Origin: Clostridium cellulovorans 743B
GTDB lineage: Bacteria; Bacillota; Clostridia; Clostridiales; Clostridiaceae
DNA length: 64,000 nt
Assembly (NCBI RefSeq): GCF_000145275.1
Contig: NC_014393.1
Span: 4,774,001-4,838,000, forward strand
Direction of reading: 5' to 3'
In this document: in pieces, positions 42,395-50,922 of the stretch
Numbering within the stretch: the stretch's first letter is position 1
Layout: each line of letters opens with the position of its first letter
The notes under the pieces: generated by a model
Databases searched by the model: none
What the model saw: the letters and a program-made list of their open reading frames with translations, nothing else
What the model was told of the DNA's origin: nothing
Program-made: the position numbers and the translations under genes

Positions 42395-44662
42395 TTAAAT
42401 GAAATCATTTCCCATTTTGAGTTTCACGCCATGCACCATCACACCCTTGTTGGTTTTGTGTCGATAGAATCCTGCTTTATCAATGGCAGAATAAAAGTCC
42501 GTGGTACTACGGATATACTCTCCGTTCTGAATGCAGTAAGCACGATATTGCTGATAGAACTCTCCTGACTTTTCCTCAAAGGAGTCATCCACTTCACAGC
42601 ACTCGGCAATAAAGTGTCCAAGCCAGTCATTGTCCTCACGGTAGGCTTCAACCGCATCTCTTACGACCTTCGGGTCAGCCACCTTATGATTTGCTTTGCT
42701 TACCTTTTCTGCCCCTTCAATAATCCACTTCATAATTGCGGGACCGGCATTCTCAAAAAGGTAATCAGCATAGTTCTTGATGTCAGAGTTGCCCTTGATT
42801 TTTGCATTGAATGGAATGACCTTTAATCGTCTCCAAATACCGTCATCATTGGCTCCGACACGAGGTAAATGGTTGGTGTACAGCACGACCTGATGGGCAG
42901 GCATAAAATGGAAGGGATCCTTATATTTCTTACATGCCTGTATTTCATCCGTGGAACAAAGTTGCTTAACCATAGCTGTATTAAGACGCACACCTTCCTG
43001 CATCTCGGATGCAATGATGAGTCTTTTGCCCTTAAGCTCCGCCATCTCTGGCTGTGCGTTTACCTTGTTTCCCATCGTGAGAATGTCTGATGAAATTTTC
43101 CCGCTATAGGTTCCAAGCACACGAGCAATGGTGTTCCAAAAGGTAGATTTACCGTTTGCACCATCTCCGTAGGCAATGATGATGAACTCCTCATACACCT
43201 TGCCAATTGCTGCAAGACCAATAACCATCTGTACATATTCGATGAGTTCCTGATCACCGCAGAAGAATGTCTCTAAGGCCTCAAGCCAAATATCCATACC
43301 TTCATCTCCCGGAGATACTTCTGTAATTTTGGTAATAAGGTCGAATGGGTCATGTGGTTGCACACCTGCCATTCCCTTTTCCAAGTTGTAAGTAGCAAAT
43401 GGTGTATTAAGAAGAACTGGGTTCTTATCAAGGTCGGAAACCTTAATGGTAACCATCGACTTAGCCACATTCAGAGCCGAAGTAATATACTTGTAATCTC
43501 TGCGTTTCATAGTGAAAGCCATGTACTTTTCAGCCGCAAGCAACGCATAGAACAGACCGAGCTGGTCTCCTTCTACTTCCTTTGCTACCGCCTTTGAACC
43601 TGCCTTCACGGTGGACTCGGCAATACCTGCATCTATCAGTTGTTTTCTTACTCTTTCCAACTCATCGTTGGCATCTGCAAGCTGAAGGTCTAAAAATTCC
43701 ACACAGGCTCCGACAGCCATCTGCTTATCTTCCACCCACACCTCTCCGTCAAAACGAATAAAGTCTGTGGCAGCAGTAAACTTAAGTTCATCCCCGTACT
43801 CCCTACAAAGCACACGAGCCTGTCCGACATCGGAATAATCATCCGGCTTTAGGGAATCACCTTCTCCACCACCGAAATCATCGTTGTAGTCATCCGGCGG
43901 AACATATCCATCCTGCCCCTGTATCTTCTTTGCAAATTTCACAGCACTGTACCAGATGGTCTTAAGTTCCTCATCTGATAATGGCGGGTCACACTTTTCA
44001 GCTTCTTCGAGAAAAATCTCGTGTGCTTTGTCTGTGGCTCCGTAGCGTTTCACTACTCTGCCTGCAAAACGAGAAAGGGTATTGTTTCTCGTACCCGCTT
44101 GGATAACTCCACCTGTGGATGTATCCTCTTCGTCTTCTTCAATCTGTACTTCTTCATCAATCGTTACCCAGCCTTCATGCCACACAACCTCGGTACAATC
44201 AGCACCATAGATAAAGCGAGCCGCATCTAATGCGTTTCCATCGAATACCGGGAAGGCTTTGTGGATGGCTCTTTTTAATGCTGCGTAGTCATCTGCATGG
44301 GTACACACAGCAATTGGGAAGTAAACGTGGTACTTCGGTCTTGGTGCCTGTCCGTCTTTTGCCAACATATGATGGCGGCTAGGTGCCAACGCATAGGAAA
44401 TGTCCGGCATCATCTCGTCCAACATATCTGCCGTAACCCAGTCAGCAGGATTATCTGAATGGTCGTTATCCAAATCCATGACCACTACATCCGACTGAAT
44501 GAAGTTACTGACATTTCTGTAGTTCTTCTGATATTCAGCACAAACGTGGTCGAACTTTACTGCATCAATCAACCCCTCTGCACTCGTTACCACGCATTTC
44601 TGTGGGTAGGTGCAGTTCTTGGCATTGCCGACACAGGCTGCGTTAAAAATTGTTAACTGCAT
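42395..44662 (-). CDS. Phage primase/helicase (D5/P4 type)
   Basis: 755 aa from the ATG at 44662 (AGGAGGAAGAAAA upstream). A primase-polymerase-like N-terminal domain (~1-200) carries VVMDLDNDHSDNPADW and SRHHMLAKDGQAPRPKYHVYFP. A PriCT-like segment lies around EEAEKCDPPLSDEELKTIWYS. The C-terminal D5/SF3 helicase has a Walker A YGDGANGKSTFWNTI, GKRLIIASEMQEG and YTNHLPRVGANDDGIWRRLKVIPF. It should unwind and prime phage DNA. Confidence 0.93.
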   Translation of the reverse strand: MQLTIFNAACVGNAKNCTYPQKCVVTSAEGLIDAVKFDHVCAEYQKNYRNVSNFIQSDVVVMDLDNDHSDNPADWVTADMLDEMMPDISYALAPSRHHMLAKDGQAPRPKYHVYFPIAVCTHADDYAALKRAIHKAFPVFDGNALDAARFIYGADCTEVVWHEGWVTIDEEVQIEEDEEDTSTGGVIQAGTRNNTLSRFAGRVVKRYGATDKAHEIFLEEAEKCDPPLSDEELKTIWYSAVKFAKKIQGQDGYVPPDDYNDDFGGGEGDSLKPDDYSDVGQARVLCREYGDELKFTAATDFIRFDGEVWVEDKQMAVGACVEFLDLQLADANDELERVRKQLIDAGIAESTVKAGSKAVAKEVEGDQLGLFYALLAAEKYMAFTMKRRDYKYITSALNVAKSMVTIKVSDLDKNPVLLNTPFATYNLEKGMAGVQPHDPFDLITKITEVSPGDEGMDIWLEALETFFCGDQELIEYVQMVIGLAAIGKVYEEFIIIAYGDGANGKSTFWNTIARVLGTYSGKISSDILTMGNKVNAQPEMAELKGKRLIIASEMQEGVRLNTAMVKQLCSTDEIQACKKYKDPFHFMPAHQVVLYTNHLPRVGANDDGIWRRLKVIPFNAKIKGNSDIKNYADYLFENAGPAIMKWIIEGAEKVSKANHKVADPKVVRDAVEAYREDNDWLGHFIAECCEVDDSFEEKSGEFYQQYRAYCIQNGEYIRSTTDFYSAIDKAGFYRHKTNKGVMVHGVKLKMGNDFI

Positions 44663-45078
44663 TTTTCTTCCTCCTTTAAATCCTCCGTGAAATAACGGAT
44701 TGTCATTCTTTTCTGTTTTGCTCTCGCAATTTCTGCTTCCATTCCTTCTGAAATAAAAGAACCGAACACCCAAATCTCTAAACAATGTGCAAGCAGAATC
44801 ATATCCATCTGCATTGCAAGGTCTCTTTCTGTCTTTTCATCCATGTATTGAGGAAGTAATAAATGCGGTGCTATCGGAATTGCACCTTGGTCTACAGCAA
44901 ATCTGCTGTACTTTCGAGCCTTCAGCGTGTTCCCTTCTATATCCCCAGAATACGGAGAACAGATATAAACAATCGGTCTGAACTTCTTTTCTGCCTTTTC
45001 CATATTGGCTATTGCCCGAAAAGGAACTGGGTCGCTATAGCCCTCTGCGTTTGTATAAGTTATCCCATCTGGACTCAC
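44653..45078 (-). CDS. DUF4406 protein (nucleoside 2-deoxyribosyltransferase-like)
   Basis: 141 aa with a GTG start at 45078. The core VYICSPYSGDIEGNTLKARKYSRFAVDQGAIPIAPHLLLPQYMDEKTERDLAMQMD is DUF4406, related to nucleoside deoxyribosyltransferases, with a nucleotide-binding-like Rossmann pattern (WVFGSFISEGMEAEIARA). A role in nucleotide salvage or modification is inferred from the fold only. It is the first gene of the leftward replication operon. Leader element B lies 33 bp upstream. Confidence 0.82.
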   Translation of the reverse strand: MSPDGITYTNAEGYSDPVPFRAIANMEKAEKKFRPIVYICSPYSGDIEGNTLKARKYSRFAVDQGAIPIAPHLLLPQYMDEKTERDLAMQMDMILLAHCLEIWVFGSFISEGMEAEIARAKQKRMTIRYFTEDLKEEEKCS

Positions 45079-45110
45079 CCCTTTCGTTAAAAAATTATGA
45101 ATTTATCTCT

Positions 45111-45153
45111 TCACTATCCTTGGGTCACGAAGTTTCGTTTTGAACGGAATTAT
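45111..45153 (-). promoter_or_regulatory. Conserved leader element, copy B
   Basis: On the minus strand: a short hairpin around TTCAAAA (TTCCG/CGAAA), then the invariant 17-mer (45111-45127). It lies in the leader of the DUF4406-primase operon and points away from copies C-E. Confidence 0.7.
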
Positions 45154-45223
45154 TTTTAGAAAATCGAAAATTTTTGAGTTTCTTCCTTTTATATGCAAAA
45201 AACTGCTATGAAAAATTTTCAAA

Positions 45224-45266
45224 AAAGTCTCGTTCAAAATCGAATTTGCTGACCCAAGGATAGTGA
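45224..45266 (+). promoter_or_regulatory. Conserved leader element, copy C
   Basis: A TCG-TTCAAAAT-CGA mini-hairpin, then the invariant 17-mer (45250-45266). It is the first of three plus-strand copies at 87-bp intervals in the leader of the rightward replication operon. Confidence 0.7.
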
Positions 45267-45310
45267 GAGGCAATGAAGCCACAAAAAACTTCCTGAAAAA
45301 AAGTCAAAAA

Positions 45311-45353
45311 AAAAATCCGTTCAAAACCGGATTTACTGACCCAAGGATAGTGA
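45311..45353 (+). promoter_or_regulatory. Conserved leader element, copy D
   Basis: Perfect hairpin AAATCCG-TTCAAAAC-CGGATTT, then the 17-mer (45337-45353), 87 bp after copy C. Confidence 0.7.
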
Positions 45354-45397
45354 AAGGCAATGAAGCCACAAAAAACTTCCTGAAAAAAAAGTCAAAA

Positions 45398-45440
45398 AAA
45401 AATCCGTTCAAAACCGGATTTGTTGACCCAAGGATAGTGA
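45398..45440 (+). promoter_or_regulatory. Conserved leader element, copy E
   Basis: The same perfect hairpin and 17-mer (45424-45440), 87 bp after copy D and 36 bp before the first gene of the operon. Confidence 0.7.
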
Positions 45441-45475
45441 AAGGCAAAAGACCCAATCAGAAAGGTGGTGTTGAA

Positions 45476-45637
45476 ATGGCAGCTGATAACAGGGAAACAT
45501 TCATCGAATCATCGATTGATGAAGAACTCGCAGACGTGCTTATAGCCATCAGCGTAATAACCAAAAGGCTGGCACGAAAAATCACAGAAAATCATATGTC
45601 AAAAGGAGAAAAACAATGCACGAAAACAACGGACTAA
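45476..45637 (+). CDS. Small phage early protein (53 aa)
   Basis: Starts MAADNRETFIESS behind AAAGGTGGTGTTGAA. The acidic helical middle (IDEELADVLIAISVITKRLARKI) resembles small early proteins of clostridial phages. The upstream open frame through the 87-bp repeats is judged leader rather than coding. Its end overlaps the next gene by 22 bp. Function unknown. Confidence 0.65.
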   Translation: MAADNRETFIESSIDEELADVLIAISVITKRLARKITENHMSKGEKQCTKTTD

Positions 45638-45864
45638 CAGGCAAGACAATCAATGTCAAACACAAACACGGTCACACCGATGCGTACCCTTGGAATGGAA
45701 TCGCTGTTCCGGTTCTAATTACGGAAGAACACACAAACTTCTATGTTGGTACTGTCCTTCCACATCACGCACCTGGAGGATTTGGAATATCCCAACCTTA
45801 TAACGTGACTCTGGACAAGCATGACCTTAAGGTCGGAAATCTCATCATCGTAGGAGGAAAGTAA
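45616..45864 (+). CDS. Small phage early protein (82 aa)
   Basis: MHENNGLTGKTINVKHKHGHTD..., a predicted beta-rich small protein ending HDLKVGNLIIVGGK. AAAGGAGAAAAAC precedes the ATG. It is conserved in this phage type but has no known function. It lies between two other small early genes in the rightward replication operon. Confidence 0.7.
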   Translation: MHENNGLTGKTINVKHKHGHTDAYPWNGIAVPVLITEEHTNFYVGTVLPHHAPGGFGISQPYNVTLDKHDLKVGNLIIVGGK

Positions 45865-45866
45865 AA

Positions 45867-46271
45867 ATGGGAAAAATGAAGGAACTTTCAGCAATTTTGG
45901 ACAGCATGGTCGAGTGTGGCAACGCATTAGTAACATCTGCCAATGCACTCAAAGACTTATGCGAAAACATCGTATCTTGTGGAAACACACTACAGAATGC
46001 GGCTAACGCACTTAAGGATTTCTACTCTTCTGTTACAGAAGAAGAACCAAAAGCTGCACTTCCTAAAAAGGAAACCACACCAAAGAAAGAAACTGAAAAG
46101 ACATATACCCTTGAGGAAGTCAGAGCCATTCTCTCTGCAAAATCCAAAGCCGGATTCAGAGAACAGGTAAAAGAAATGATTACAAAACGAGGTGTAGATA
46201 ATCTCACAAAATTGGATTCATCGGAGTATCCATCCCTTGTTAAAGAAGTGGAGGGACTCACCAATGGCTAA
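45867..46271 (+). CDS. Phage early protein with duplicated N-terminal helix motif
   Basis: 134 aa. The N-terminal half carries two similar helices (CGNALVTSANALKDLCE and CGNTLQNAANALKDFYS), an internal duplication of about 20 residues. A lysine-rich linker (PKKETTPKKETEKTY) leads to a C-terminal helical domain (TLEEVRAILSAKSKAGFREQVKEMI to LVKEVEGL), similar to small DNA-binding or helicase-accessory tails in phages. A role in replication is inferred from position only. Confidence 0.68.
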   Translation: MGKMKELSAILDSMVECGNALVTSANALKDLCENIVSCGNTLQNAANALKDFYSSVTEEEPKAALPKKETTPKKETEKTYTLEEVRAILSAKSKAGFREQVKEMITKRGVDNLTKLDSSEYPSLVKEVEGLTNG

Positions 46272-47406
46272 ACACGCGCTCTTATCAGCATCAGCCAGTC
46301 ATCGTTGGATAAACTGTCCACCAAGTGCAAAGCTGTGTGCTGTTGAAGAAAATAAATCCAGTCCGTATGCCCAGCAAGGCACGGACGCACACGAACTCTG
46401 CCAGTACAAGGTAGAACACGCATTAGGTAAAAATGTATCTGACCCTACTGCAAACCTTGAGTTCTTTGATACGGAAATGGATTACTGCTCCGACCAATAC
46501 TGCTCCTATGTTATGGAACAGTTGGCGGCTGCAAAAGAACTCTGCAATGACCCTGAAATCTTAATCGAGCAACGCTTGGACTTCTCCAAGTGGGTGCCGG
46601 AAGGTTTCGGTACTGGAGACTGTGTCATCGTAGCCGATAGAGAAATCCATGTAATCGACTACAAACACGGACTTGGGGTTCTGGTATCGGCAAACAACAA
46701 CTCCCAAATGCTGTGCTATGCACTTGGAGCATTGGAGTTGTTCGACGGAATCTATGATATCCAAACAGTTAAAATGACCATCTTCCAACCTCGTAGGGAT
46801 AACGTAAGTACATACGAAATCTCCAAGGAAGAATTACTAAAATGGGCAGATGAGGTTCTTGCCCCTACCGCACAGCTTGCCTTTAATGGCGAGGGAGAAT
46901 TTAGTGCAGGTGAGCATTGCCAGTTCTGTCGTGTCAAAGCGACCTGCCGTAAACGAGCAGAGGAAAACTTAAAACTGGCTCAGTACGATTTCGAGATGCC
47001 TATTAACCTTAACGATACTGAAATTGCCGCCATCCTTTCACAGGTGGACGAGCTGGTATCGTGGGCTAATGACATTAAAGAATATGCACTTCAACAGGCC
47101 TTAAGCGGAACAGAATATGAAGGCTTTAAGGTAGTCGAAGGAAGGTCAATCCGTAAGTACACCGATGAGGATGCTGTGGCTTTCATCGTAAAAGACCACG
47201 GATTTGACCCTTACGAGAAGAAACTTCTCGGTATCACAGCAATGACCTCGCTTCTCGGTAAGAAGAAGTTTGAGGAACTCTTAAGTGGACTAATTGCCAA
47301 GCCACCGGGCAAACCAACACTCGTGCCAATCTCAGACAAACGACAGGCAATGAGTACAGCCAAAGAAGATTTCAAAGAAAATGAAGGAGGACAAGACAAT
47401 GGCTAA
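46264..47406 (+). CDS. DUF2800 RecB-like exonuclease
   Basis: 380 aa from the ATG at 46264 (GGAGGGACTCACCA). MAKHALLSASASHRWINCPPSAKL is the DUF2800 signature. PD-(D/E)XK residues are in GTGDCVIVADREIHVIDYKHG (D...DYK), and a C-terminal iron-sulfur-type cluster in HCQFCRVKATCRKRAE. It is a Cas4/RecB-like nuclease for phage recombination, paired with the annealing/ssDNA-binding gene that follows. It overlaps both neighbours by 8 bp. Confidence 0.88.
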   Translation: MAKHALLSASASHRWINCPPSAKLCAVEENKSSPYAQQGTDAHELCQYKVEHALGKNVSDPTANLEFFDTEMDYCSDQYCSYVMEQLAAAKELCNDPEILIEQRLDFSKWVPEGFGTGDCVIVADREIHVIDYKHGLGVLVSANNNSQMLCYALGALELFDGIYDIQTVKMTIFQPRRDNVSTYEISKEELLKWADEVLAPTAQLAFNGEGEFSAGEHCQFCRVKATCRKRAEENLKLAQYDFEMPINLNDTEIAAILSQVDELVSWANDIKEYALQQALSGTEYEGFKVVEGRSIRKYTDEDAVAFIVKDHGFDPYEKKLLGITAMTSLLGKKKFEELLSGLIAKPPGKPTLVPISDKRQAMSTAKEDFKENEGGQDNG

Positions 47407-47962
47407 TATGAGTATTCCTACTAAGGTAATCACAGGCGTGAATACCAGATGGTCCTTTGTTAATGCATGGGAACCAAAATCAATCAATGGAGGTGCACCT
47501 AAATACAGCGTGTCCCTCATCATCCCAAAGGATGATATTGCAACTATCAACAAGATTAAGGCAGCTATTCAGGCGGCTTACGAAGAGGGCGAGTCTAAAC
47601 TTAAGGGTAATGGAAAGACAGTTCCTGCTCTCTCTGTTCTTAAAACTCCACTTCGCGATGGCGATTTGGAACGTCCAGACGATGCGGCATATGCAAATGC
47701 ATATTTCGTAAATGCTAATTCCGCTACTGCTCCTGGTATCGTAGATGCAGACAGACAGCCTATCATTGAACGTTCAGAGGTTTACTCTGGTGTATATGGT
47801 AGAGCATCTATCAACTTCTACGCATTCAATTCAAATGGCAATAAAGGTATTGCCTGCGGATTGAATAACTTGCAGAAGATTCGTGACGGAGAGCCTTTAG
47901 GCGGCAAGTCTCGTGCAGAGGATGACTTCGCAACTTCTGATGAGGACGATTTCCTCTCATAA
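47399..47962 (+). CDS. DUF2815 ssDNA-binding protein
   Basis: 187 aa, MANMSIPTKVITGVNTRWS start behind GGAGGACAAGACA. The DUF2815 family (phage T7 gp2.5-like OB fold) shows PKSINGGAPKYSVSLIIPKDD and an acidic C-terminal tail (EDDFATSDEDDFLS) typical of ssDNA-binding proteins. It works with the DUF2800 nuclease and polymerase in replication and recombination. Confidence 0.9.
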   Translation: MANMSIPTKVITGVNTRWSFVNAWEPKSINGGAPKYSVSLIIPKDDIATINKIKAAIQAAYEEGESKLKGNGKTVPALSVLKTPLRDGDLERPDDAAYANAYFVNANSATAPGIVDADRQPIIERSEVYSGVYGRASINFYAFNSNGNKGIACGLNNLQKIRDGEPLGGKSRAEDDFATSDEDDFLS

Positions 47963-48000
47963 ATAATTCGTAACCAACTGGTGGCACAATTGGTATCCAC

Positions 48001-48042
48001 GTGGTGGCAAGGCAAACCGCCTTGCTGCCACTATTTTTTTTA
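48001..48042 (+). terminator. Terminator after the ssDNA-binding gene
   Basis: Stem GTGGTGGCAAGGC/GCCTTGCTGCCAC (two mismatches) followed by TATTTTTTTT, 17 bp before the polymerase start. It probably lowers polymerase relative to upstream genes. Confidence 0.75.
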
Positions 48043-48058
48043 ATAGGAAGGTGACAAA

Positions 48059-50050
48059 ATGCGTAAAATTGGGACTTTATCGATTGATATTGAAACTTAT
48101 TCAAGTATAGATCTGGCAAAATGTGGTGTATATAAATACAGTGAATCCTCGGATTCTGAGGTTTTACTCTTTGCATATTCTGTTGATGGCGGATCCGTTA
48201 TTGTAATTGATGTAGCAAACGGAGAATCCATACCGGATGAAATATTACAAGCACTTGTTGATGATTCCGTTATCAAATGGGCATTCAATGCAGCATTTGA
48301 GAGAGTGTTCCTCTCCATTTGGCTAAAACGTAACTACCCGGAACTCTTCTGCTCTTACAGTATTCCGGAAGATTCCGTTGGAAACTATCTCGACCCATCT
48401 GCTTGGAGATGCTCCATGATCTGGTCAGCTTACATGGGACTCCCACTCTCGTTAGAAGGTGTCGGTGCTGTTCTTGGATTAGAAGAACAGAAACTAAAGG
48501 AAGGCAAAGACCTCATTCGTTACTTCTGCAAACCTTGTGCAGCAACCAAGGTCAATGGTGGCAGAACCCGTAATCTACCAGAACACGCACCGGATAAATG
48601 GGAATTATTCAAAGCCTACAATAAAAGGGATGTTGAGGTTGAAATGAATATACAGAAGAAACTCTCCCACTATCCTGTTCCTGAATTTGTGTGGGAAGAA
48701 TATCATCTCGACCAAGAAATCAATGACAGAGGCATTGCTCTTGATATGGATGTTGTGGAAAATGCTATTAGAATTGATGCTATCAGCAAAGCAACTTTAA
48801 TGGCTACCATGCAGGATTTGACAGACCTTGAGAATCCGAACTCCGTAGCACAAATGAAAGGATGGCTTGCAGCCAAAGGAGTAGATACCGACTCCTTAGA
48901 TAAAAAGGCTGTTATCGAATTACTTAAGACCGTACCAACTGATGTGGCTGATGTTCTTACACTTCGTCAGCAGCTCGCCAAATCATCTGTAAAGAAATAC
49001 CAAGCCATGCAGAATGCTGTGTGTGACGATGGACGAGCAAGAGGTATGTTCCAGTTCTATGGTGCAAATAGATCAGGCAGATGGGCAGGTCGCATCATTC
49101 AGTTACAGAACTTGCCACAAAATCATATGGAAGATTTGGATGTTGCCCGTGACATTGTAAAATCCGGGGACTACGAAATCCTCAATATGTTCTATGATAA
49201 TGTGCCGGGTGTTCTCTCTGAACTCATCCGTACAGCCTTTATCCCTCGTGAAGGATACAAATTTGCTGTAGCAGACTTTAGTGCTATTGAAGCAAGGGTA
49301 ATCGCACACTTAGCCAAGGAAAGATGGCGTATGAAGGTTTTTGCTGATAACGGAGACATTTACTGTGCTTCTGCATCTGCGATGTTCGGTGTACCTGTTG
49401 AAAAGCACGGTCAGAATGCCCACCTTCGTCAGAAAGGTAAAATCGCAGAATTAGCGTTAGGTTATGGCGGCAGCGTGGGAGCATTAACCTCTATGGGTGC
49501 TTTGGATATGGGACTTGCCGAAGAAGAACTCCAGCCACTTGTTGATGCTTGGAGAGCTGCCAACCCAAACATCGTACAATTTTGGTGGGATGTTGACAAT
49601 GCAGTAAAACGTGCTATTAAGGAGCGTACTGCTACGAAGACCCACGGCATCCGCTTCATCTACAAAAGTGCCATGCTCTTCATCGTTCTTCCATCCGGCA
49701 GACGATTGGCTTATGTGAAACCTCGCATTGGAGAGAATAAATTTGGGGGCGAGTCAGTCACTTACGAAGGTGTGGGTACAAATAAAAAGTGGGAACGCAT
49801 CGAATCATACGGTCCCAAATTTGTCGAAAACATCGTACAGGCAATCAGCCGTGACATTCTCTGCTATGCACTTCGTACCTTAAGCCACTGTTTCATTGTA
49901 GGTCATGTACACGATGAAGTTATCATCGAATGCAGACAGGATGCATCCTTGGAGGCTATCTGCGAACAGATGGGACGTGTTCCAGAATGGATTGAAGGCT
50001 TACTGCTCCGTGCTGATGGCTATGAAACACAATTTTATAAAAAGGATTAA
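48059..50050 (+). CDS. Family A DNA polymerase with 3'-5' exonuclease
   Basis: 663 aa. The N-terminal exonuclease domain carries LSIDIETYSSIDL (DxE motif, ~residues 6-18) and WAFNAAFERVFL. Polymerase motif A is VADFSAIEARVIAHLA, motif B RQKGKIAELALGYGGS, and motif C GHVHDEVIIE. It is the replicative polymerase of the phage. AATAGGAAGGTGACAAA precedes the ATG. A terminator lies before and after it. Confidence 0.95.
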   Translation: MRKIGTLSIDIETYSSIDLAKCGVYKYSESSDSEVLLFAYSVDGGSVIVIDVANGESIPDEILQALVDDSVIKWAFNAAFERVFLSIWLKRNYPELFCSYSIPEDSVGNYLDPSAWRCSMIWSAYMGLPLSLEGVGAVLGLEEQKLKEGKDLIRYFCKPCAATKVNGGRTRNLPEHAPDKWELFKAYNKRDVEVEMNIQKKLSHYPVPEFVWEEYHLDQEINDRGIALDMDVVENAIRIDAISKATLMATMQDLTDLENPNSVAQMKGWLAAKGVDTDSLDKKAVIELLKTVPTDVADVLTLRQQLAKSSVKKYQAMQNAVCDDGRARGMFQFYGANRSGRWAGRIIQLQNLPQNHMEDLDVARDIVKSGDYEILNMFYDNVPGVLSELIRTAFIPREGYKFAVADFSAIEARVIAHLAKERWRMKVFADNGDIYCASASAMFGVPVEKHGQNAHLRQKGKIAELALGYGGSVGALTSMGALDMGLAEEELQPLVDAWRAANPNIVQFWWDVDNAVKRAIKERTATKTHGIRFIYKSAMLFIVLPSGRRLAYVKPRIGENKFGGESVTYEGVGTNKKWERIESYGPKFVENIVQAISRDILCYALRTLSHCFIVGHVHDEVIIECRQDASLEAICEQMGRVPEWIEGLLLRADGYETQFYKKD

Positions 50051-50056
50051 AGCAAA

Positions 50057-50077
50057 AGCCGGGCATCATACCCGGCT
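50057..50077. terminator. Bidirectional terminator between convergent genes
   Basis: A 7-bp GC-rich stem (AGCCGGG/CCCGGCT) with a CATCATA loop. T-rich on one side and A-rich on the other, between the polymerase stop and the convergent 50084 gene. Confidence 0.75.
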
Positions 50078-50083
50078 ATCCTT

Positions 50084-50599
50084 TTAATCTAATTTCTTTT
50101 TCAATTCCTTAAGCAGCTTGTCCTTTCTGCCATGCAAAGTTGTCTGTGGAATTCCAAACTCTGCTGCCATCTCACGTTCCGTCTTTTCCTCTGCAATTCC
50201 CTTACAGATACGCTTCTTTTCATCTGTTAATTTCTCACATTCTGCAAGTAAATCTTTAACCAACATAAGGTCTGAAACTACATTAGCTGGGTCGTTTTCA
50301 TCTGTTGCAGCATCATAGCCTTCTTCTACAAGCGCATCATAAGAAGTTTCATTTTCATTCTGTCTCTGCATCGCACGGATATCCTTTCTTACCATTGCAC
50401 ATAATCCATCCGTCATACGTTTTGCCTCAACCGCTGAATCACCTTCCATAATCGCATAATAGCGACCAACACCATGCATCACAATCCAACGAACCGGAAT
50501 CCCCAGATTTTCATAATACTGAATTGTTCCGTAGTCTTCCTCAAGAATTGGAATGTAGATTGGATTGTTAATAGTTACTAAATTAGCCTTCTTTGTCAT
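50084..50599 (-). CDS. Sigma-like HTH phage regulator
   Basis: 171 aa from the ATG at 50599 (AAAGAGGACAAACA). The N-terminal ~100 residues (ANLVTINNPIYIPILEEDYGTIQYYENL...) are a domain shared by clostridial phage sigma-like proteins. The C-terminal region-4-like HTH reads LTDEKKRICKGIAEEKTEREMAAEFGIPQTTLHGRKDKLLKEL. It is convergent with the polymerase and divergent from the repressor. It may regulate early genes; its target is unknown. Confidence 0.75.
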   Translation of the reverse strand: MTKKANLVTINNPIYIPILEEDYGTIQYYENLGIPVRWIVMHGVGRYYAIMEGDSAVEAKRMTDGLCAMVRKDIRAMQRQNENETSYDALVEEGYDAATDENDPANVVSDLMLVKDLLAECEKLTDEKKRICKGIAEEKTEREMAAEFGIPQTTLHGRKDKLLKELKKKLD

Positions 50600-50922
50600 T
50601 GTTTGTCCTCTTTCCGCCCTGGCTACGCCACCAGACGAGGACACCAACAACCGCACGACAATTAAGCGGGGATTTATCAAACCCTACAAAAGACCTTATG
50701 TCTTGTAGAATTCAATATGGATCCTCGCCTGACGTCGCGCGCCGCTAGGCTATAAATATTTTTTTATTTGAGCAAATGCTCAGTTCGACCATCACTTCGT
50801 GATGATTCAACTCAGAACTTGCTAAAATTCTTCTGGTATAATTCTAAAAAAAGTTGTATGATATAAGCAAAACTCATATTGTAATAGTTTTTTACATTTC
50901 ATATACGGAAAGGGCATGTATT
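50600..50922. promoter_or_regulatory. Divergent control region between sigma-like gene and repressor
   Basis: 323 bp with no gene. It holds a GC-rich island (GCCTGACGTCGCGCGCCGC, ~50731-50749) followed by AT-rich TATAAATATTTTTTT, and two small dyads (GAGCAAATGCTC at 50770 and CATCACTTCGTGATG at 50790-50804). A TATAAT lies at 50837-50842 upstream of the repressor. Promoters for both genes and repressor operators should lie here, but no single pair of -35/-10 boxes is convincing. Confidence 0.5.

Larger units (their letters stand above)
45251..45450 (+). repeat. 87-bp direct repeats in the rightward operon leader
   Basis: The unit starting GACCCAAGGATAGTGA recurs at 45251, 45338 and 45425 (exactly 87 bp apart), with a few substitutions and A-tract changes. 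87 bp equals 29 codons, so one frame stays open with a repeating DPRIVKGNEATKNFLKK-like peptide, but that frame has no ATG and ends up preceding the real 45476 start. Confidence 0.8.

Noticed and set aside
45224..45440. CRISPR array
   Set aside because: Only three plus-strand repeats, and the intervening sequence is itself repeated rather than made of unique spacers. No cas genes were seen.
45212..45475. Open frame through the 87-bp repeats giving a DPRIVKGNEATKNFLKK-like repeat protein
   Set aside because: No ATG or ribosome site opens it, the proper gene starts at 45476 with a good site, and the sequence is conserved at nucleotide level in both strands and at a distant locus. A short translated leader cannot be fully excluded.
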